A stretch of 64,000 nt of DNA from Nemertoderma westbladi (taxonomy: Eukaryota > Xenacoelomorpha > Nemertodermatida > Nemertodermatidae). The stretch spans positions 1-64,000 of the forward strand of contig JAUCBJ010002512.1 in the NCBI GenBank assembly GCA_032718475.1. Reading direction: 5' to 3'. Shown here one piece after another: positions 11,401 through 22,389 of this stretch; position 1 is the first letter of the stretch; every line of letters starts with the position of its first letter. Below the pieces are notes generated by a model, which had not been told where the DNA came from, ran no database searches, and saw nothing but the letters and a program-made list of their open reading frames with translations. The position numbers and the translations under genes are program-made.

Positions 11401-13490
11401 CTTTGCTGCACTTCTTGCAACTCTAGCCTACTTTCCCTTACTGTGCCCTTGAATTGCTGGACAGTCTCCTGCATCTGCCCGAGCAGGAGATCCATCCCCC
11501 GCCGTCTCTCGTCCACCCATTCGACCGCCGAAGCGGGAGTCGCCAACGTTGTAGCGGGCGGACGAGGGACAACGGGCGACAAATCATGAATATTTCGCTC
11601 GGGGTCCAGGACTTGAACTGTCTCCTGGGCAGTTCTACTGGGCACAGGTAGCTTAGTGCTATGCAGAGGGAATTTAGAGGTAGCTTCAGGGAGCACAGGT
11701 GTGTCTATCACCGAAGGGGTGATTTCAAGAACAGGCCTAATTATTTCAGGCTCATCTACTATAGTAGGGAGTCTTTCTATTTTAATTATTTGGTCTGTGG
11801 GCTCTGTACTACCTAAGTTGGTGTTATTTAGTTGCCTTCTAACAGCTGGAGGCAAATCAGGCAATTTCTGACGGTGGAATGTTCTTTTACGTCTGCTTAG
11901 ACGAGATCTATTTCCTTTGCCTTCAGTATCGGTGGTATCGCCTTCCTCAGATGATGTATATCCCTGCCTTTTGGGAGTAGATCGATTCATCATCTGCATA
12001 TTACTAGCTGTTAACTGTTTATTTATGCAGTCTTGATTCTCCTGAATGTTTTCCAATTCTAATTGGGTGGTTTCTTCAGTCGCTCTCCGTTCTGCTTCTG
12101 CCACTGCCTCTGCCGCCTTTCTTTCAGCTTCGGCCGCTTTTGCTTCTGCCGCTGCCTCTGCCGCCTTTCTTTCAGCTTCGGCCGCTGCCTCTGCCGCCTT
12201 TCTTTCAGCTTCGGCCGCTTTTGCTTCTGCCGCTGCCGCTGCCGATTTTGCCTCTGCCGCTGCCTCTGCCGCTGCCGCTTTTCTTTCTGCTTCTGCAGCT
12301 ACCACTGCTGCTTTCTTTCTGTCTTCTATACGTTTTTTCTTTACTTGCTCCTCCTGGACTCGTGTGATGCGGAGTTGTTCATCAAATTTAGCCTGGTTCG
12401 CAGCCCTCATTTCCACATCGATGGCATCCAACACAAGCTTGGTTCCTTCACTATTAGGGCTAAGTCCCTCTAACCTTCTCCTCAACTCGTCATCACCTAA
12501 AAAACGTTGATAGTCTGACAGATAGATGTCAATGGCATCCCTCTTATGCGGTTTCTCTGCCGTCGCTTCACTTTCCACTTGGGAAAAAGTAGCGTCTGTT
12601 GATTCTCCATGGGTTGAGCGCTCCTCCAGCTGAGCTTTCCACTGAGCTGTTCCTTGAACCTGGCGACTCACCCGTTGAAACCAAGTCTTTACGGCAACTT
12701 GCAATGACGTGTCTTGTCTTCTTTTAGAAGCCTCTTCAAAGGCTGATAATATTAGCCTGATTCGCAGAATTCTTTCTCTAACTTGATAAAGCAGTTGTCC
12801 CTGCTCTTGAGGTCCTTGAGGTTGTTGTAACAGTTGTTTTTCTACTCGCTCCATAGAGCTGAAGAATCCCTGTGCGTATCCGGCTGCGGACCTCTTCCAC
12901 ACAGCTGGATCGATGGTTTCCTTGGCTACTCCCATCCGGTGTATGTCTTCCCAGGCAGCTTCTGATAAATCAAACGGGAGTCCGGGTCCGGGGAAGTTCC
13001 ATTGCGACTCGACAATAGACTTCAGTTCTTCCCTCGTGTATCCCACATAACTATCTCTAGTTGATCGCTGACTTCTCGCCCAATCGATCTGGTGTTCTTC
13101 CACCGCAATCAATAACCTAGTGAGTACGGCTGCAGGAAGGATGAGAAGGGGATCCGAATAAACCGCATCCATCATCTTTGCTCCGCGTTCTGGTGTCAGT
13201 TCTACAGTATCCTCACTACTGGAGCTGTTGGGCCGTTGAGAAGTAAGTTCTTGGCTCGCGGGTTGTTGCTGTTCTGCTGCTTCTTGGTCCCGCTTGACCT
13301 GAGCTCGAGTGCCTATGATAGACCTACGATGTTGGACCAGCCTAGGTTCTGTTATTACTACTGGAGGGATGACCTTCCTCACAGTGGGAGGTGAACTGAA
13401 CTTATGACTAGACGGTTCTACACCTCTATCTGAGTCACAGATAGTTACATCTAATAAACTGTCTGACAGGTTCTGCTTAGTATCAGACAT
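8484..13490 (-). CDS. BEL/Pao gag-protease polyprotein (1668 aa) with RT and integrase deleted
   Basis: One uninterrupted frame from an ATG at 13490. Residues about 1-380 are a charged N-terminal extension; about 383-475 is an Ala/Glu/Lys-rich coiled coil made of repeated AEAERKAAEAA units. About 805-1010 resembles the gag region of Pao elements (DUF1759 type; VKFNGDEMKWLPFNEYY). About 1089-1150 carries Cys/His knuckles (CVLCDGPHCLNMC; CYNCLRRGHQRRTC; CAKCGAKHH). About 1261 is an aspartic protease active site (LLDSGSTGTFID), and about 1396 the A17-type VRTRVGWYLTGP. An autonomous element would continue with reverse transcriptase. Here about 40 low-complexity acidic residues lead straight to WRYCPKKFNPTDIASRG (about 1458-1476), text that normally follows the RNase H region. 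A pre-integrase stretch (YSSWNRLCKAVVYLERC) then ends in a short unrelated tail. The frame survived removal of roughly 600 codons, suggesting that Gag and protease still matter. Confidence 0.9.
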   Translation of the reverse strand: MSDTKQNLSDSLLDVTICDSDRGVEPSSHKFSSPPTVRKVIPPVVITEPRLVQHRRSIIGTRAQVKRDQEAAEQQQPASQELTSQRPNSSSSEDTVELTPERGAKMMDAVYSDPLLILPAAVLTRLLIAVEEHQIDWARSQRSTRDSYVGYTREELKSIVESQWNFPGPGLPFDLSEAAWEDIHRMGVAKETIDPAVWKRSAAGYAQGFFSSMERVEKQLLQQPQGPQEQGQLLYQVRERILRIRLILSAFEEASKRRQDTSLQVAVKTWFQRVSRQVQGTAQWKAQLEERSTHGESTDATFSQVESEATAEKPHKRDAIDIYLSDYQRFLGDDELRRRLEGLSPNSEGTKLVLDAIDVEMRAANQAKFDEQLRITRVQEEQVKKKRIEDRKKAAVVAAEAERKAAAAEAAAEAKSAAAAAEAKAAEAERKAAEAAAEAERKAAEAAAEAKAAEAERKAAEAVAEAERRATEETTQLELENIQENQDCINKQLTASNMQMMNRSTPKRQGYTSSEEGDTTDTEGKGNRSRLSRRKRTFHRQKLPDLPPAVRRQLNNTNLGSTEPTDQIIKIERLPTIVDEPEIIRPVLEITPSVIDTPVLPEATSKFPLHSTKLPVPSRTAQETVQVLDPERNIHDLSPVVPRPPATTLATPASAVEWVDERRRGMDLLLGQMQETVQQFKGTVRESRLELQEVQQSIALERDKLVNTQRGIPPPSVTMCQPVRSEVSHAQGVEPTRIYTASEVETPIVNPIKGNYRPVDNDIPYRPDHNPRNLYTDNSILNNTMAQESFTRQMARTEARQAVKVGEIVKFNGDEMKWLPFNEYYKDNIQNSVLSNGEKLRFLIECLEGSPKLMALKFIGHPDGLRQVWDTLNIRYGNRNNIAGYMYAKLVAPRKFISSGILEFSDEIQEICRQLDWLGKSHEYQSAMVIRAVASTLPKGGVGTRWDKKVLYMMEQQRRDPTMADLMSFLDGEVKLQLLRQSREKTLENKVSEKPVSRRRVTPVCYTDDGESQTSQGEDSRKDTKRSNYVNKTPKDQVSKFKSRTNDRREQVRKTPPTSPKRIQVRKPEERTSVHHTAQVKVSNIKPKCVLCDGPHCLNMCDEFLKKSLKERREVMWDKRLCYNCLRRGHQRRTCHSDARCAKCGAKHHILLHTEFERNSPSQVSDSELHVQFSDVNDTDQSEMEGFYTDEFSDQNESCYLINTTAVYRALIYEKDTSDIDLALNTSDRQLSWKAPTSNVGIREFPVVQVRVHGPQKSYIVNTLLDSGSTGTFIDKELAEDIFAGQPKFRTKLNMSGIMQVWKSTITADYYVGALSTPQDELGEHSIRSVKMVAIKNFGTTQADLYNWDEDESIQHLKIPRFQTDYPGVQILIGQNAHEALETLEKRPAQPQPLQTYAVRTRVGWYLTGPSRRTLRERLLQDRVCQVSKWEDDTSEGDDPTEGTPYSSDNDDISSNVDQWRYCPKKFNPTDIASRGATPQELTDTTDRLGEPDFLSKEDEWPPHLTPTEIRPAKGAEKVKPKTRTGGSELFEPGIDLSVLHIARDDAVDLYLPTASGSFMKIRESDWSSGTSDVSQGLSPLLQGATDHYSSWNRLCKAVVYLERCFYRHYSRTKRKPGIVFGMQRLNHPVGRLCLPEGNGGLSGNCGRQDSLPTTTSLILQTSRDSIT
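12063..12345 (-). repeat. Coding minisatellite inside gag (Ala/Glu/Lys coiled coil)
   Basis: Repeated GCCGCTGCCTCTGCC and CTTTCTTTCAGCTTCGGCC blocks (read on +) encode AEAERKAAEAAAEAERKAAE-type text. Unit-number changes keep the reading frame. The three + strand open frames here (about 12046-12510) are antisense shadows. Confidence 0.85.
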
Positions 13491-15851
13491 GTTTGTGTGT
13501 ACAGTTGAATGCCTACTGCTATATTACAGTCTGAGCAAGTCTAGTAATTCAGTATTAACTGCTAGCCTAGTAATTGATTACCGATAATGCTACTCAGTGT
13601 AGCGTGATATATATAATATATTAGAATACCGGTATGCTTATAGTATATATAAGTATTATTACAGACTAGGTTTATCACAGAATACCGGTATAATTTTAGC
13701 ACAAATATATATAAATATATAATAGGCCTATCGGGAATACCGGTATACAGCTTACAGCTTGTAGTATATATAATTCTGGACTAGAATTAATTACAAGTAC
13801 CGGTATAATTTCAGCCTAAATTTATAGAAATAAGGATAATAGGCCTATCGCAAATACCGGTATATCAATTATTTTAAATAATTGAATTTCTGAATTTTAG
13901 GGTTACTTGGTTACTTTACTTACTTTATTACCGTTATTTGAGCAGTAGTCCAACTGATATTGAGACCTAATGGTTGTATGGTAGGCCTACTATTTATAAA
14001 TCGTGAGATTTGATTTATAATATATATATACCCGTTTAATGGGTTTTGTCAATGTTTGAAATAAATGTTATTATTTCTGGGGAGTAATCACTACACAAAG
14101 CGGTGCGCTTTCAGTGAAGTGTTACTTATAGGACACTAAAACAAATAATACTAATTTACCTAAGTTACTTAATACTACAAATTACTTACAATTCGGGTGA
14201 GATTACAATCTCTAAATAAACACAAAAAATTTACAAAAAACACAAAATACGAATTTTCAGGGTAATTTTACAAGAAGTCTACAAACCAGCCTAACAAAGG
14301 GTTAGAATCTGGTTATTACAACGGACAGGGTACTGCGGTATTTGAAAATAATACGTAGTAGTAAATACACTGCGTTGTCCAGATAGGAAAATACCACCGC
14401 CTGACGACCTATAGCTGTATCGCTATAGGTTCTACGTTATGTATCACGGAGTGTTCCTACCTAGAAGTTAATAGAGCTAATCGAACGTGCCTATCAACCA
14501 CTTTACAATACAAATATAATGCCTACACTAATTACTTTCGGAAAGCACTGTACACTAAACCCTAAATTAGGTACGAGTACTTGTACAACAGATAATCAGT
14601 AGTTAAATATACTTGAACAGCTAAAAGAACCACGGCATCTGCTGGAGTGACCGGTGCACAAAATCACCAGTCTTTACCTACGCCAAGCAGCCCGTGTAGT
14701 ACCGGGGTTAATTTAACTATAACGGTATGTATAACAAACACAATTATCGTAGGAACAAACTTGGGGAATGAATGTTGCGAATAATCGCATAAACTCTGAA
14801 TAATAAATATTACGCTACACGTACAAACCACTCAAACAAAATGCAGACCAAATACTGACAGACTACCATCAAGCCTAAACAAACTACGGTATATGCAGAC
14901 TCCGAAATGATTAGGTAGTATGCGTTCTAACCCAGTAGTACGACTTATTCTTTAGTTGGGGGTTTACCTTACAGCAATGGCTGCCCCTACTTCCTAACCG
15001 TTCTTTATCGGACAGATGCTTTACACACACCGAAATCCGTTCAGACCTAATAACAGCCAGACAACTATTCAGCCTACAAATTATCTAAATAAATATTATA
15101 CGCTACCTGTACAGACTACACAAACAAAGTACAGACTAAACGATGGCAGACTACTCTCAAGCCTAAATAAACTACTTGACATGCAGACTCCGAAATGATT
15201 AGGTAGTATGCGTTCTAACCCAGTAGTACGACTTATTCTTTAGTTGGGGGTTTACCTTACAGCATTGGCTGCCCCTACTTCCTAACCGTTCTTTATCGGA
15301 CAGATGATCTACACACACTGCAATCCATTCAGACTTAACAACAATCAGACAACAGCTCAGCCTACAAATTGTCTGTACAATCTGATCAGGCTTACACGCC
15401 TTCTGTTCAATACTGGCCTACAAACAAATAAAACTTGACAGAAATAAGTAAAAATCTCAATAAAAAACCAGGGCGGCCGTTCCCTGATTAAGTACTAAGA
15501 CCTACCGGTATATAATTATCAAATTCGAATAATACTAATGTACTTATACTGGAAGTACCGGTTAGGACAGTTGGGCCTACGGACCTACAGAAGTACCGGT
15601 TCTGGCAGTTGGACCTACGGACCTACAGAAGTACCGGTTCTGGCAGTTGGACCTACGGACCTACGGCAGTACCGGTTCTGGCAGTTGGGCCTACTGACCT
15701 ACAGATGTACCGTTCAGGTTTACCGATTGACCGGTACTTTCAACTTTATTGCTTACTGCAATAAAGAAGCAATATCCGTTATTGTTCTTACCAGAACAAT
15801 ATTAAACTGTATTTAATGCCTACACTGCAATACAGACTAAATATCCGTTAT
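13491..15851 (-). repeat. 5' leader of the BEL/Pao element with three tandem repeat blocks
   Basis: 2.36 kb between the 5' LTR and the gag ATG without a credible ORF. It contains four 37-bp units at 15555-15702 (AGTACCGGTTCTGGCAGTTG...), a duplicated block of about 288 bp (14911 against 15199, starting TTAGGTAGTATGCGTTCTAA), and blocks of roughly 110-120 bp around ATACCGGTAT at 13625-13870. Confidence 0.75.
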
Positions 15852-17048
15852 TGTTCGCGCTTTCAGACCTTTGGCAGTTTAACCCGCCAAATTAGGATGT
15901 CTTCTAGATAATAAATCACTTTTAGCCTCTGACAAGTATTTGATTCACTACACTAGTCGAAACCAATCGGTGCGCGATCATTCACCCGCTGGATATACCC
16001 GGGAGATTGGGTTCGACGGCTTAATCTTATTGCTATGTAAGCCTAATGTATTATTCGACTGACAGTATTATATAATCTCTGACAATATTATTCACCTTCG
16101 GGGAATATTAACAGTTCCTTTAGGACGTGGCGCTCTATCTATATAAACAGAGTTATGACTTAAACTACTCACAACGATATGGCTTAGTTATAATTCACAT
16201 ATATGGCGCATTCTTTAGGAAATGCTTCGTTATCAGTCTCACTCATACACAATGCTGCACAATACTGCACACTAATCTGCCGATCTTCACTGATTTTAGT
16301 CACATATAAAAGGAACACGGACCGAATCATGTAGGGTCTATCAAATAACATTAGATTCACTTCAAACCACTTTAACATAAGTCACAATCGTTATATGTAA
16401 CCTTTCTCTCTTACCTTCGGTATATCAAGAATATTGGGTTTCGGGGTTATTTATCGTTATTCCAAATATAATAATTCATCAACCATATTATGAAGAACTG
16501 ACAGTAAATAGCAGTATAACAATATAAAAGTATGCACAGGTATGTTTGATTAGGTATGTTGAGTTGCATGAGTTGTGACAATCAGTCAGTTTTGTTATGA
16601 TAACGGATATATGTCCTTATAATTAAGCCTACTAGTGTTAGACTAAAACAGAAAAGCACAAAATATTTCCAAGCCGTTCTCTCCTGGCTCAGGACAGAAA
16701 AACCAACAACACTGAAAACTGATAAGAATAACCTTATTTACAAAGGCTTCCACCCACCACAGAGAAAGAGCATACAGATAGGAAAATTCAGTTCAGTAGA
16801 TCTGTGATAGGTCGAAATCAAAATCAACTCAAATCCTATCGGCAGATACAGAAAGCAGGGCTGTGGGGCAACTTTCCCAAGCTGGTTGGACAATCAAACG
16901 TAGCCCAGATCCCTTCGCACAGCAAATCAGCCAATCAGCCGGTAGCTTGCGCTATTCTAGTTATAGATCCCTTTTTAGAGTATTCCAGCGCCTGGGGGGA
17001 ACTGGTTAGCAAGGCAAACGAATCAGTTATCCCACAAAAGCTTTTACA
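15852..17048 (-). repeat. 5' LTR of the BEL/Pao element
   Basis: 1197 bp, the same length as 4035-5231 and almost identical. It is followed at 17049 by the TGGTC target duplication and then the right half of the foldback element. Confidence 0.92.
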
Positions 17049-17572
17049 TGGTCGATTTAGAATGCAGGAATATAGTGAGCAATATAGGCCAATAAAAAAA
17101 ACTTACCAGTATCAATTAGGCATAGGCAGATAGGCCTACCCTAATTTTTAACCTGCGGTATTTTTCAGACCACTGTGTAAATCCAAAAGTTAAACACATC
17201 CAAGGGGCGTTTTTAATGTAAATTTTCATATTATACCGGTAGCTCGTTATAGGTGGTTATAGCTTGTTTATAGGGTTATACAGTAGCCCGTTATAGATCG
17301 TTATAGCCCGTTATAGATCGTTCTACCTTTTAGTACGTACCTTATAACACACAAAACAAACTGCCGAACAACTTTATATTGTTTGTTGGATTGATCATAT
17401 TTGAATTTACCCCTCTTTCATAAAGGCCACTTCGAATCATTCATTGGTTGCCTAAGTGCATACGCAAAAATTTACCTACGCAAAACTGCATTCCATCGCC
17501 TTTGCGGAAAAGTCAAACCCGGTAGGTACGTCCATACGTCGACTGTCGGTCTCGATAGCTATATGTTGTCAG

Positions 17573-18435
17573 AAATAACGAACACTGGAATAACGAAAAA
17601 CCTGAATAATGAACAAATATAGCGACACAGAAATATCGAACACAGGAATAATAACAACACATCGCAATAAAGACTCAGAAATAACGAATACAGTAATAAT
17701 GATCTCAGAAATAACGACAAGGGCGACTAATAATAAAAAAAACAGGAATAACGAACACTGGAACACAGAAATTATGACAGATGAATAACGAACACAGGAA
17801 AAATATGACACAGGATAAACGACACAAAAACAACAATACAGGAATAACCCCTCAGGAATAACGAACAAAGAAATAACGAACACAGCAATACGAACACAGT
17901 AATAACGACAGAGGAATAGCGAAACAGGAATAAAGGAACAAAGAAATAATGACACAGGAATAACGACGGAGGAATAACGAATGCAATAATAAGGACAAAG
18001 TGCTATAATGACACAGGAATAACGAATACAGGAAATATTCGAATAACAAACACAAAACTTGCAACACAGGAATATCGAACACATGAATAACGAAAAGAGA
18101 AATAATTAATACTGGAGTAAAGAACAAATGAATAACGAACACAAATAACGAACACAGAAATAACGAACACAGGAATATTGACACAGGGATAACGAACACA
18201 GGAATAACGAACACAGGAATATTGACACAGGAATAACGAACTCAGGAATATTGACACAGGAATAACGAACACAGGAATAACGAAAACAGAATGAATACTG
18301 GAATAAAGAACAATTGAATAACGACACAGGAAATAACGAACATGGGAATATTGACACAGGAATAACGAACTCAGGAGTAACGAACACAGGAATATTGACA
18401 CAGGAATAACGAATACAGGAATAATGAACACAAGA
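17573..18435. repeat. 15-bp minisatellite, about 860 bp
   Basis: Diverged units of the type GGAATAACGAACACA with interspersed GGAATATTGACACA variants. Four overlapping - strand open frames (17569-18498) are translations of the array and are not genes. Confidence 0.9.
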
Positions 18436-18914
18436 ACAAAGGCATAAAACAACAAAAGCAAGACCAACAATCTCACTCACATAAAAGGTAGACCACACTC
18501 GGGTATTGTAATAATTGAGATAAAAAAACTATGCATGTATCATTTATAATTAAAATAATAATTTCCTGTATATTTTTAATACATATAATGCTCAAAGTGG
18601 AGCGGGATTTTTTCATTAAGTTTTCACTTTTCATTTTTCACCATGTACGGTCTGAGCAAATTAGGATTAAGTAAAATATATTTTCAGGTAGGACTATAAG
18701 GCTACCCAGACCTATTACCGGCAAATTACTTAAATAATAACTCCGCTATTCTTTTTTCTTGCATATTTTTGCATCCTAATAGTATGCCACTGGTATGCCC
18801 GACTAGTATGCCAATACAATACAGACGGTTATTCGACTGCCAATGTTTTGTTTTTTGTTATATTCGCTATCAATCCATCACTCGAAACAAGGTTTTATGT
18901 GTCGGAATAACATT

Positions 18915-19310
18915 GTGCTGATAGTGTCGACAGTAGCCGACACTGTACCAACAGAGTACGGACACTGTGCCGACAGTGTACCGACAGTGTGCCGAGAGTG
19001 TATGGACACTGGGCCGACAGTGTACCAACACTGTGCCGACAGGGTACCGAGACTGTGCCGACAGGGTACCGACACTGTACGGACCGTGTACCGATACTGT
19101 GCCGACAGTATACCGACACTGTACCGACACTGTGCCAACAGTGTACCAACATTGTCCCGATAGTGTGCCGACAGTGTACCGTTACTGTGTACGAAAGCTG
19201 TAAGAACTGCCGAAAGTGTACGAATACTGTGCCTACAGTGTATGGTCACTGTGCCTACACTGTACAGACACTGTGTCTACAGTGTAGGGGACACTGTGAC
19301 ACTGAGACAG
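18915..19310. repeat. 12-bp half-palindromic minisatellite
   Basis: Alternating ACCGACACTGTG and CCGACAGTGTA units, so that neighbouring units are partly self-complementary. The unit resembles the GTGCCGACACAG arrays at 31.09-32.41 kb. Open frames on both strands here are repeat translations. Confidence 0.9.
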
Positions 19311-19439
19311 AGACAGACAGTCATACATTCAGACTGACTGACGAAGTGAAAGCCAGACGTGAAATATATTTTTTTCAGGTGATGGGGGGGGGGGGGGGTG
19401 GGGGGGTGTTGAGTGTGATTGACTTAACCTTGATTGTTA

Positions 19440-19660
19440 GTTGGCTTTTTCTTCCAGTCATGAAGATGGTCGATTTCCATGCCTTGGATGGTCGGCATCA
19501 TTGATAAGGTCAACCTTCTGATTGATAAGCTCCGCTCCTGTAGATTTTCTGATGATTCACTACTCAAGTGTCAAGGACCATTGGACCACAATGAGACACC
19601 TCCAATGTTGTATAGGGTCTGGTTATCTGTTTGCAGAACATTGCAGCTAAGATTACCCAT
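19440..19660 (-). mobile_element. Fragment of LINE family A
   Basis: About 130 bp from 19440 matches the - strand LINE at 44495-44620 (GATCGATTTCCATGCCTGGG in that copy). A second short piece near 19590-19630 matches the C-terminal LINE region (GAGACACCTCCAATGTT). The fragments are joined out of order. Confidence 0.6.
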
Positions 19661-19679
19661 CACGTTTACAAATTAGTTT

Positions 19680-22380
19680 GTAATCTCCAATTGTTTGGGA
19701 AATTAGACGCCTCGTGAATCAAATTAGGATTTGTAACGTCTAGTCTACAGTATATAATACGCAAGGATGGAGTCTTTAAATTAATATATATTTTAAACAT
19801 CTAAAATAGGATTATGTTCAGTTTGTTTATGTTTACAGGACACCATTCATTAATAATAAATAATGGGAGTGCCCCTGCAAGAGATATAAGCCACATAATA
19901 ATAATAAATAATATGGAATTAATGAATTTAAGGTACAAAAGTATTATTATACGGTAGGTAGACGGTCGAATAAGCTGACACTATAACAGTTCAAACATAT
20001 TGCAGTAAAATGTTGTTGGAAAATTGTGTAAAACATGCAGACTGCACGAAATCTATTATTTAATTTTTACAGTAGTAGTATAGTGGTTATCAACACCGAT
20101 AGATGATAGGTAAGTAGTGAGCAGACATCACAAACGAAATAGTGCTTTAAAATACACAAACCCCACCTCGTACGGCTATATGCTTGTGAGTTATTAAAAC
20201 TTAAGTGAATTTATTCAAAACTTGAAACTTTCTTTCCTCTTTCAGTTTCAAAAAAAGCAAAAAAAAACGTTTATGTAAGCTTATACTTTTTTTACGCGAA
20301 GGATGACTGACGGGGTGTGGATAACATTCACCCATAAGAAACTACGAGGCGTGAAGATTATATCTACATTCTTTAATTAGCCAATAATGGCGTCCCATCT
20401 CGAAGCCTACCTACCTCTCTGCTCTCGGAAATCGCTCTTCCCGGAAAGCTTATATCTTATATCAACTTATAAAGGGCACTCCGCCGGGTAGGGACTCTAC
20501 ATAGTAACTACACATTAACTTATACATATTAACTATACATATACAGTACTATACATATAACTACAGTGGCTGGAGGAGAGGCCATACTAATATCTCTCTT
20601 TTCAGGCACCTCTGGCATCTGGACTAGGACGTATGTGGAACTTATTTTTTATTTAGTTAATTTATTGCAAAGTTAACTTTTTTTCCAAATGAAATGTCTA
20701 TATTTATATTTAATTTATATTATATTAAACAATGCCTCATTGGAAAGTCGGAAAAAATGTTTACATTTTTGAATAAAATTACATACACGTTAATAAAAGT
20801 ACTTTATAGGAAAACAGTACTCGCCTACTATACTTGCCTCGCTGCGCTCGGCGAGTAAACCAACTCGCACTGTTATCCTATAAAGTGCTACTTTTATCAA
20901 CGTGATATTAATAGTTCATGAGCACGCACCTTAAAAAATGCTGCCTGCATTACCCCGGTAGTGACGTAAATTACCAAAGCCCAGCACCACCCTGCTGACG
21001 TGATATTAAGTTCTATGACATCCGGATGACGAAGAGAAACGTGGTTGACAGCCATATTGACTTTTCGTAACGTTTGCTGAAAGGCATCTTGATAATGTAG
21101 ATTACTTGGGTATTTACTTGGCTGCGACTGTGGATAATGTTGCGTTGTGGAGGCCAACCTGATCCTTAATGAGATCAGATAATTATTAGCAACCTCGGTT
21201 GTTAACAATATCAATTCACTTTATCAATAAGATATTATTACTTTGTATTGTAAATACTGTATAATAAAATTTCAATAACGTCTAAATAAGTGAATAAAGT
21301 CTATTTTATTCAATGGACAATAAATAGTTCTCATTCTCAATTGAATTGTGATTTGTTGTGCAGCATATAATTTTACCCTTTTCATTTAAAATTATATTTT
21401 ACCGTTGGTATTGTAATGTTTTTTTTATGTTGTCGTATTATCTTATTATATACGGCATTATAAAAAATATCCCTTCCAATGCGACTGTTGTCTGCTGTTT
21501 AAATCCTCCTCATAAACCGAACTACTACTACCGTTAACCAAGCAACTAATTATATTTATTGTGTTTGAAAATACACTGATTATATCGATTACCCCCTTCG
21601 CAAGCTTCCATTCAATATTTCTTGTAACTAAAAATAAGTGTCTGTTACGAGAAAACATTTAATAATTGTTAAGAACAAAGTAAATATAAAATACGGCGGA
21701 CATTTTAAGGGGGAGCCCCAACCCAAGCGAGATGCGTCTACAGTCTCTGAGAGTACTTTAAGATCCAATTAATTCACCATCCATAACGTCACGGGCACGT
21801 TTTATTAACGCAAATTTTATTAAAGGTCGATCAACCAATCACAATCAAGGAAGGTAGTTAGAAATAGAAACTGCTTTGATACCCATCCCTTTTACTGGTA
21901 GGGTACCTGTAAACATTATTCATTCTTTTATTTACGCACTTCCATTCATTTATTATAGGCTGCTATATTTTGGCCTATTCCTATTGGTATTATATTATAA
22001 TAATTGAAATTATTCTTTCGATGGAATAAATAAAATAAATTAAATTAATTATCTAAATTAAAGTTTATGTTTAAAGTGTAATTATAAAAATATAACTAAA
22101 TATCTCTTTGAATATCTGGTTTTTACTTAAGTGTATCAAAATATATATTATTTAGCTCAGGTGCGTTGCGTAGCCAGGGCCAGGCAGGGGTATGGGTTTG
22201 GTAGGTACTTGCGGGCATGTGCCCATCCTTTTCTCATCTTTGCCCAGCCCACGCAACACACCACCATCATAATCATCATCATCATATATCATATATTTAG
22301 TTTTTCTCTGAAATTAATTATGGTTCGGGTTCGTTGACTAAACTGTTAAATATGTTTATATTATTATTTATTATCGATAT
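19680..22380. other. AT-rich intergenic DNA without a gene
   Basis: No exon or domain recognised. It contains the MITE-like hairpin at 20786-20904 and a short inverted repeat at about 22156-22264 (GGTGCGTTGCGTAGCCAGGG against a loose complement ending GCAACACACC). The open frames 20897-21214 and 21458-21658 have no protein-like features. Confidence 0.5.
20786..20904. mobile_element. Small MITE-like hairpin element
   Basis: CACGTTAATAAAAGTACTTT at the left and its imperfect complement ending TTTTATCAACGTG at the right, with a core containing GCTGCGCTCGGCGAGT. About 119 bp; no coding potential. Target duplication not clear. Confidence 0.6.
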
Positions 22381-22389
22381 GTATGTACT

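Larger units (their letters stand above)
4035..17048 (-). mobile_element. Complete, non-autonomous BEL/Pao LTR retrotransposon, 13,014 bp
   Basis: Two 1197-bp direct repeats (4035-5231 and 15852-17048, constant offset 11,817) start TGTAAAAG and end GCGAACA on the - strand. They are flanked by TGGTC at 4030-4034 and 17049-17053, a perfect 5-bp target duplication. By eye the two LTRs differ at very few positions (one is at 4049/15866), so insertion is recent. Inside, on the - strand: a 2.36-kb leader with tandem repeats, a 1668-codon gag-protease frame (13490-8484), 1.5 kb without genes, and small ORFs at 6838-5310. RT, RNase H core and integrase core are absent, so enzymes must have come from another element. 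A TGG-type primer-binding site is not evident just inside the 5' LTR. Confidence 0.93.
3666..17341. mobile_element. Foldback element (about 657 bp) split by the BEL/Pao insertion
   Basis: The terminal inverted repeats run from 3666 (GGTACGTACTAAAAGGTAGA) and, complemented, to 17341. Each contains tandem units of the type CGATCTATAACGGGCTATAA. The element is flanked by GTATAACAC (3657-3665) and TTATAACAC (17342-17350), a 9-bp target duplication with one mismatch. Taking out the 13,014-bp retroelement and one TGGTC copy leaves about 657 bp. The inner ends of the arms also match (AATTTACAATAAAAC near 3777 against its complement near 17215). No ORF belongs to it. A 9-bp duplication fits Foldback/Mutator-type transposition. 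Confidence 0.8.

Noticed and set aside
12046-12510. + strand Ala/Ser-rich and Cys/Leu-rich ORFs
   Set aside because: Antisense shadows of the coiled-coil repeat in the gag frame.
17569-18498. Four overlapping - strand hydrophobic ORFs resembling membrane proteins
   Set aside because: They are translations of a 15-bp minisatellite; the hydrophobic look comes from the repeat.
20897-21214. 105-aa - strand ORF
   Set aside because: It begins inside the MITE-like hairpin and has no recognisable domain or exon signals.
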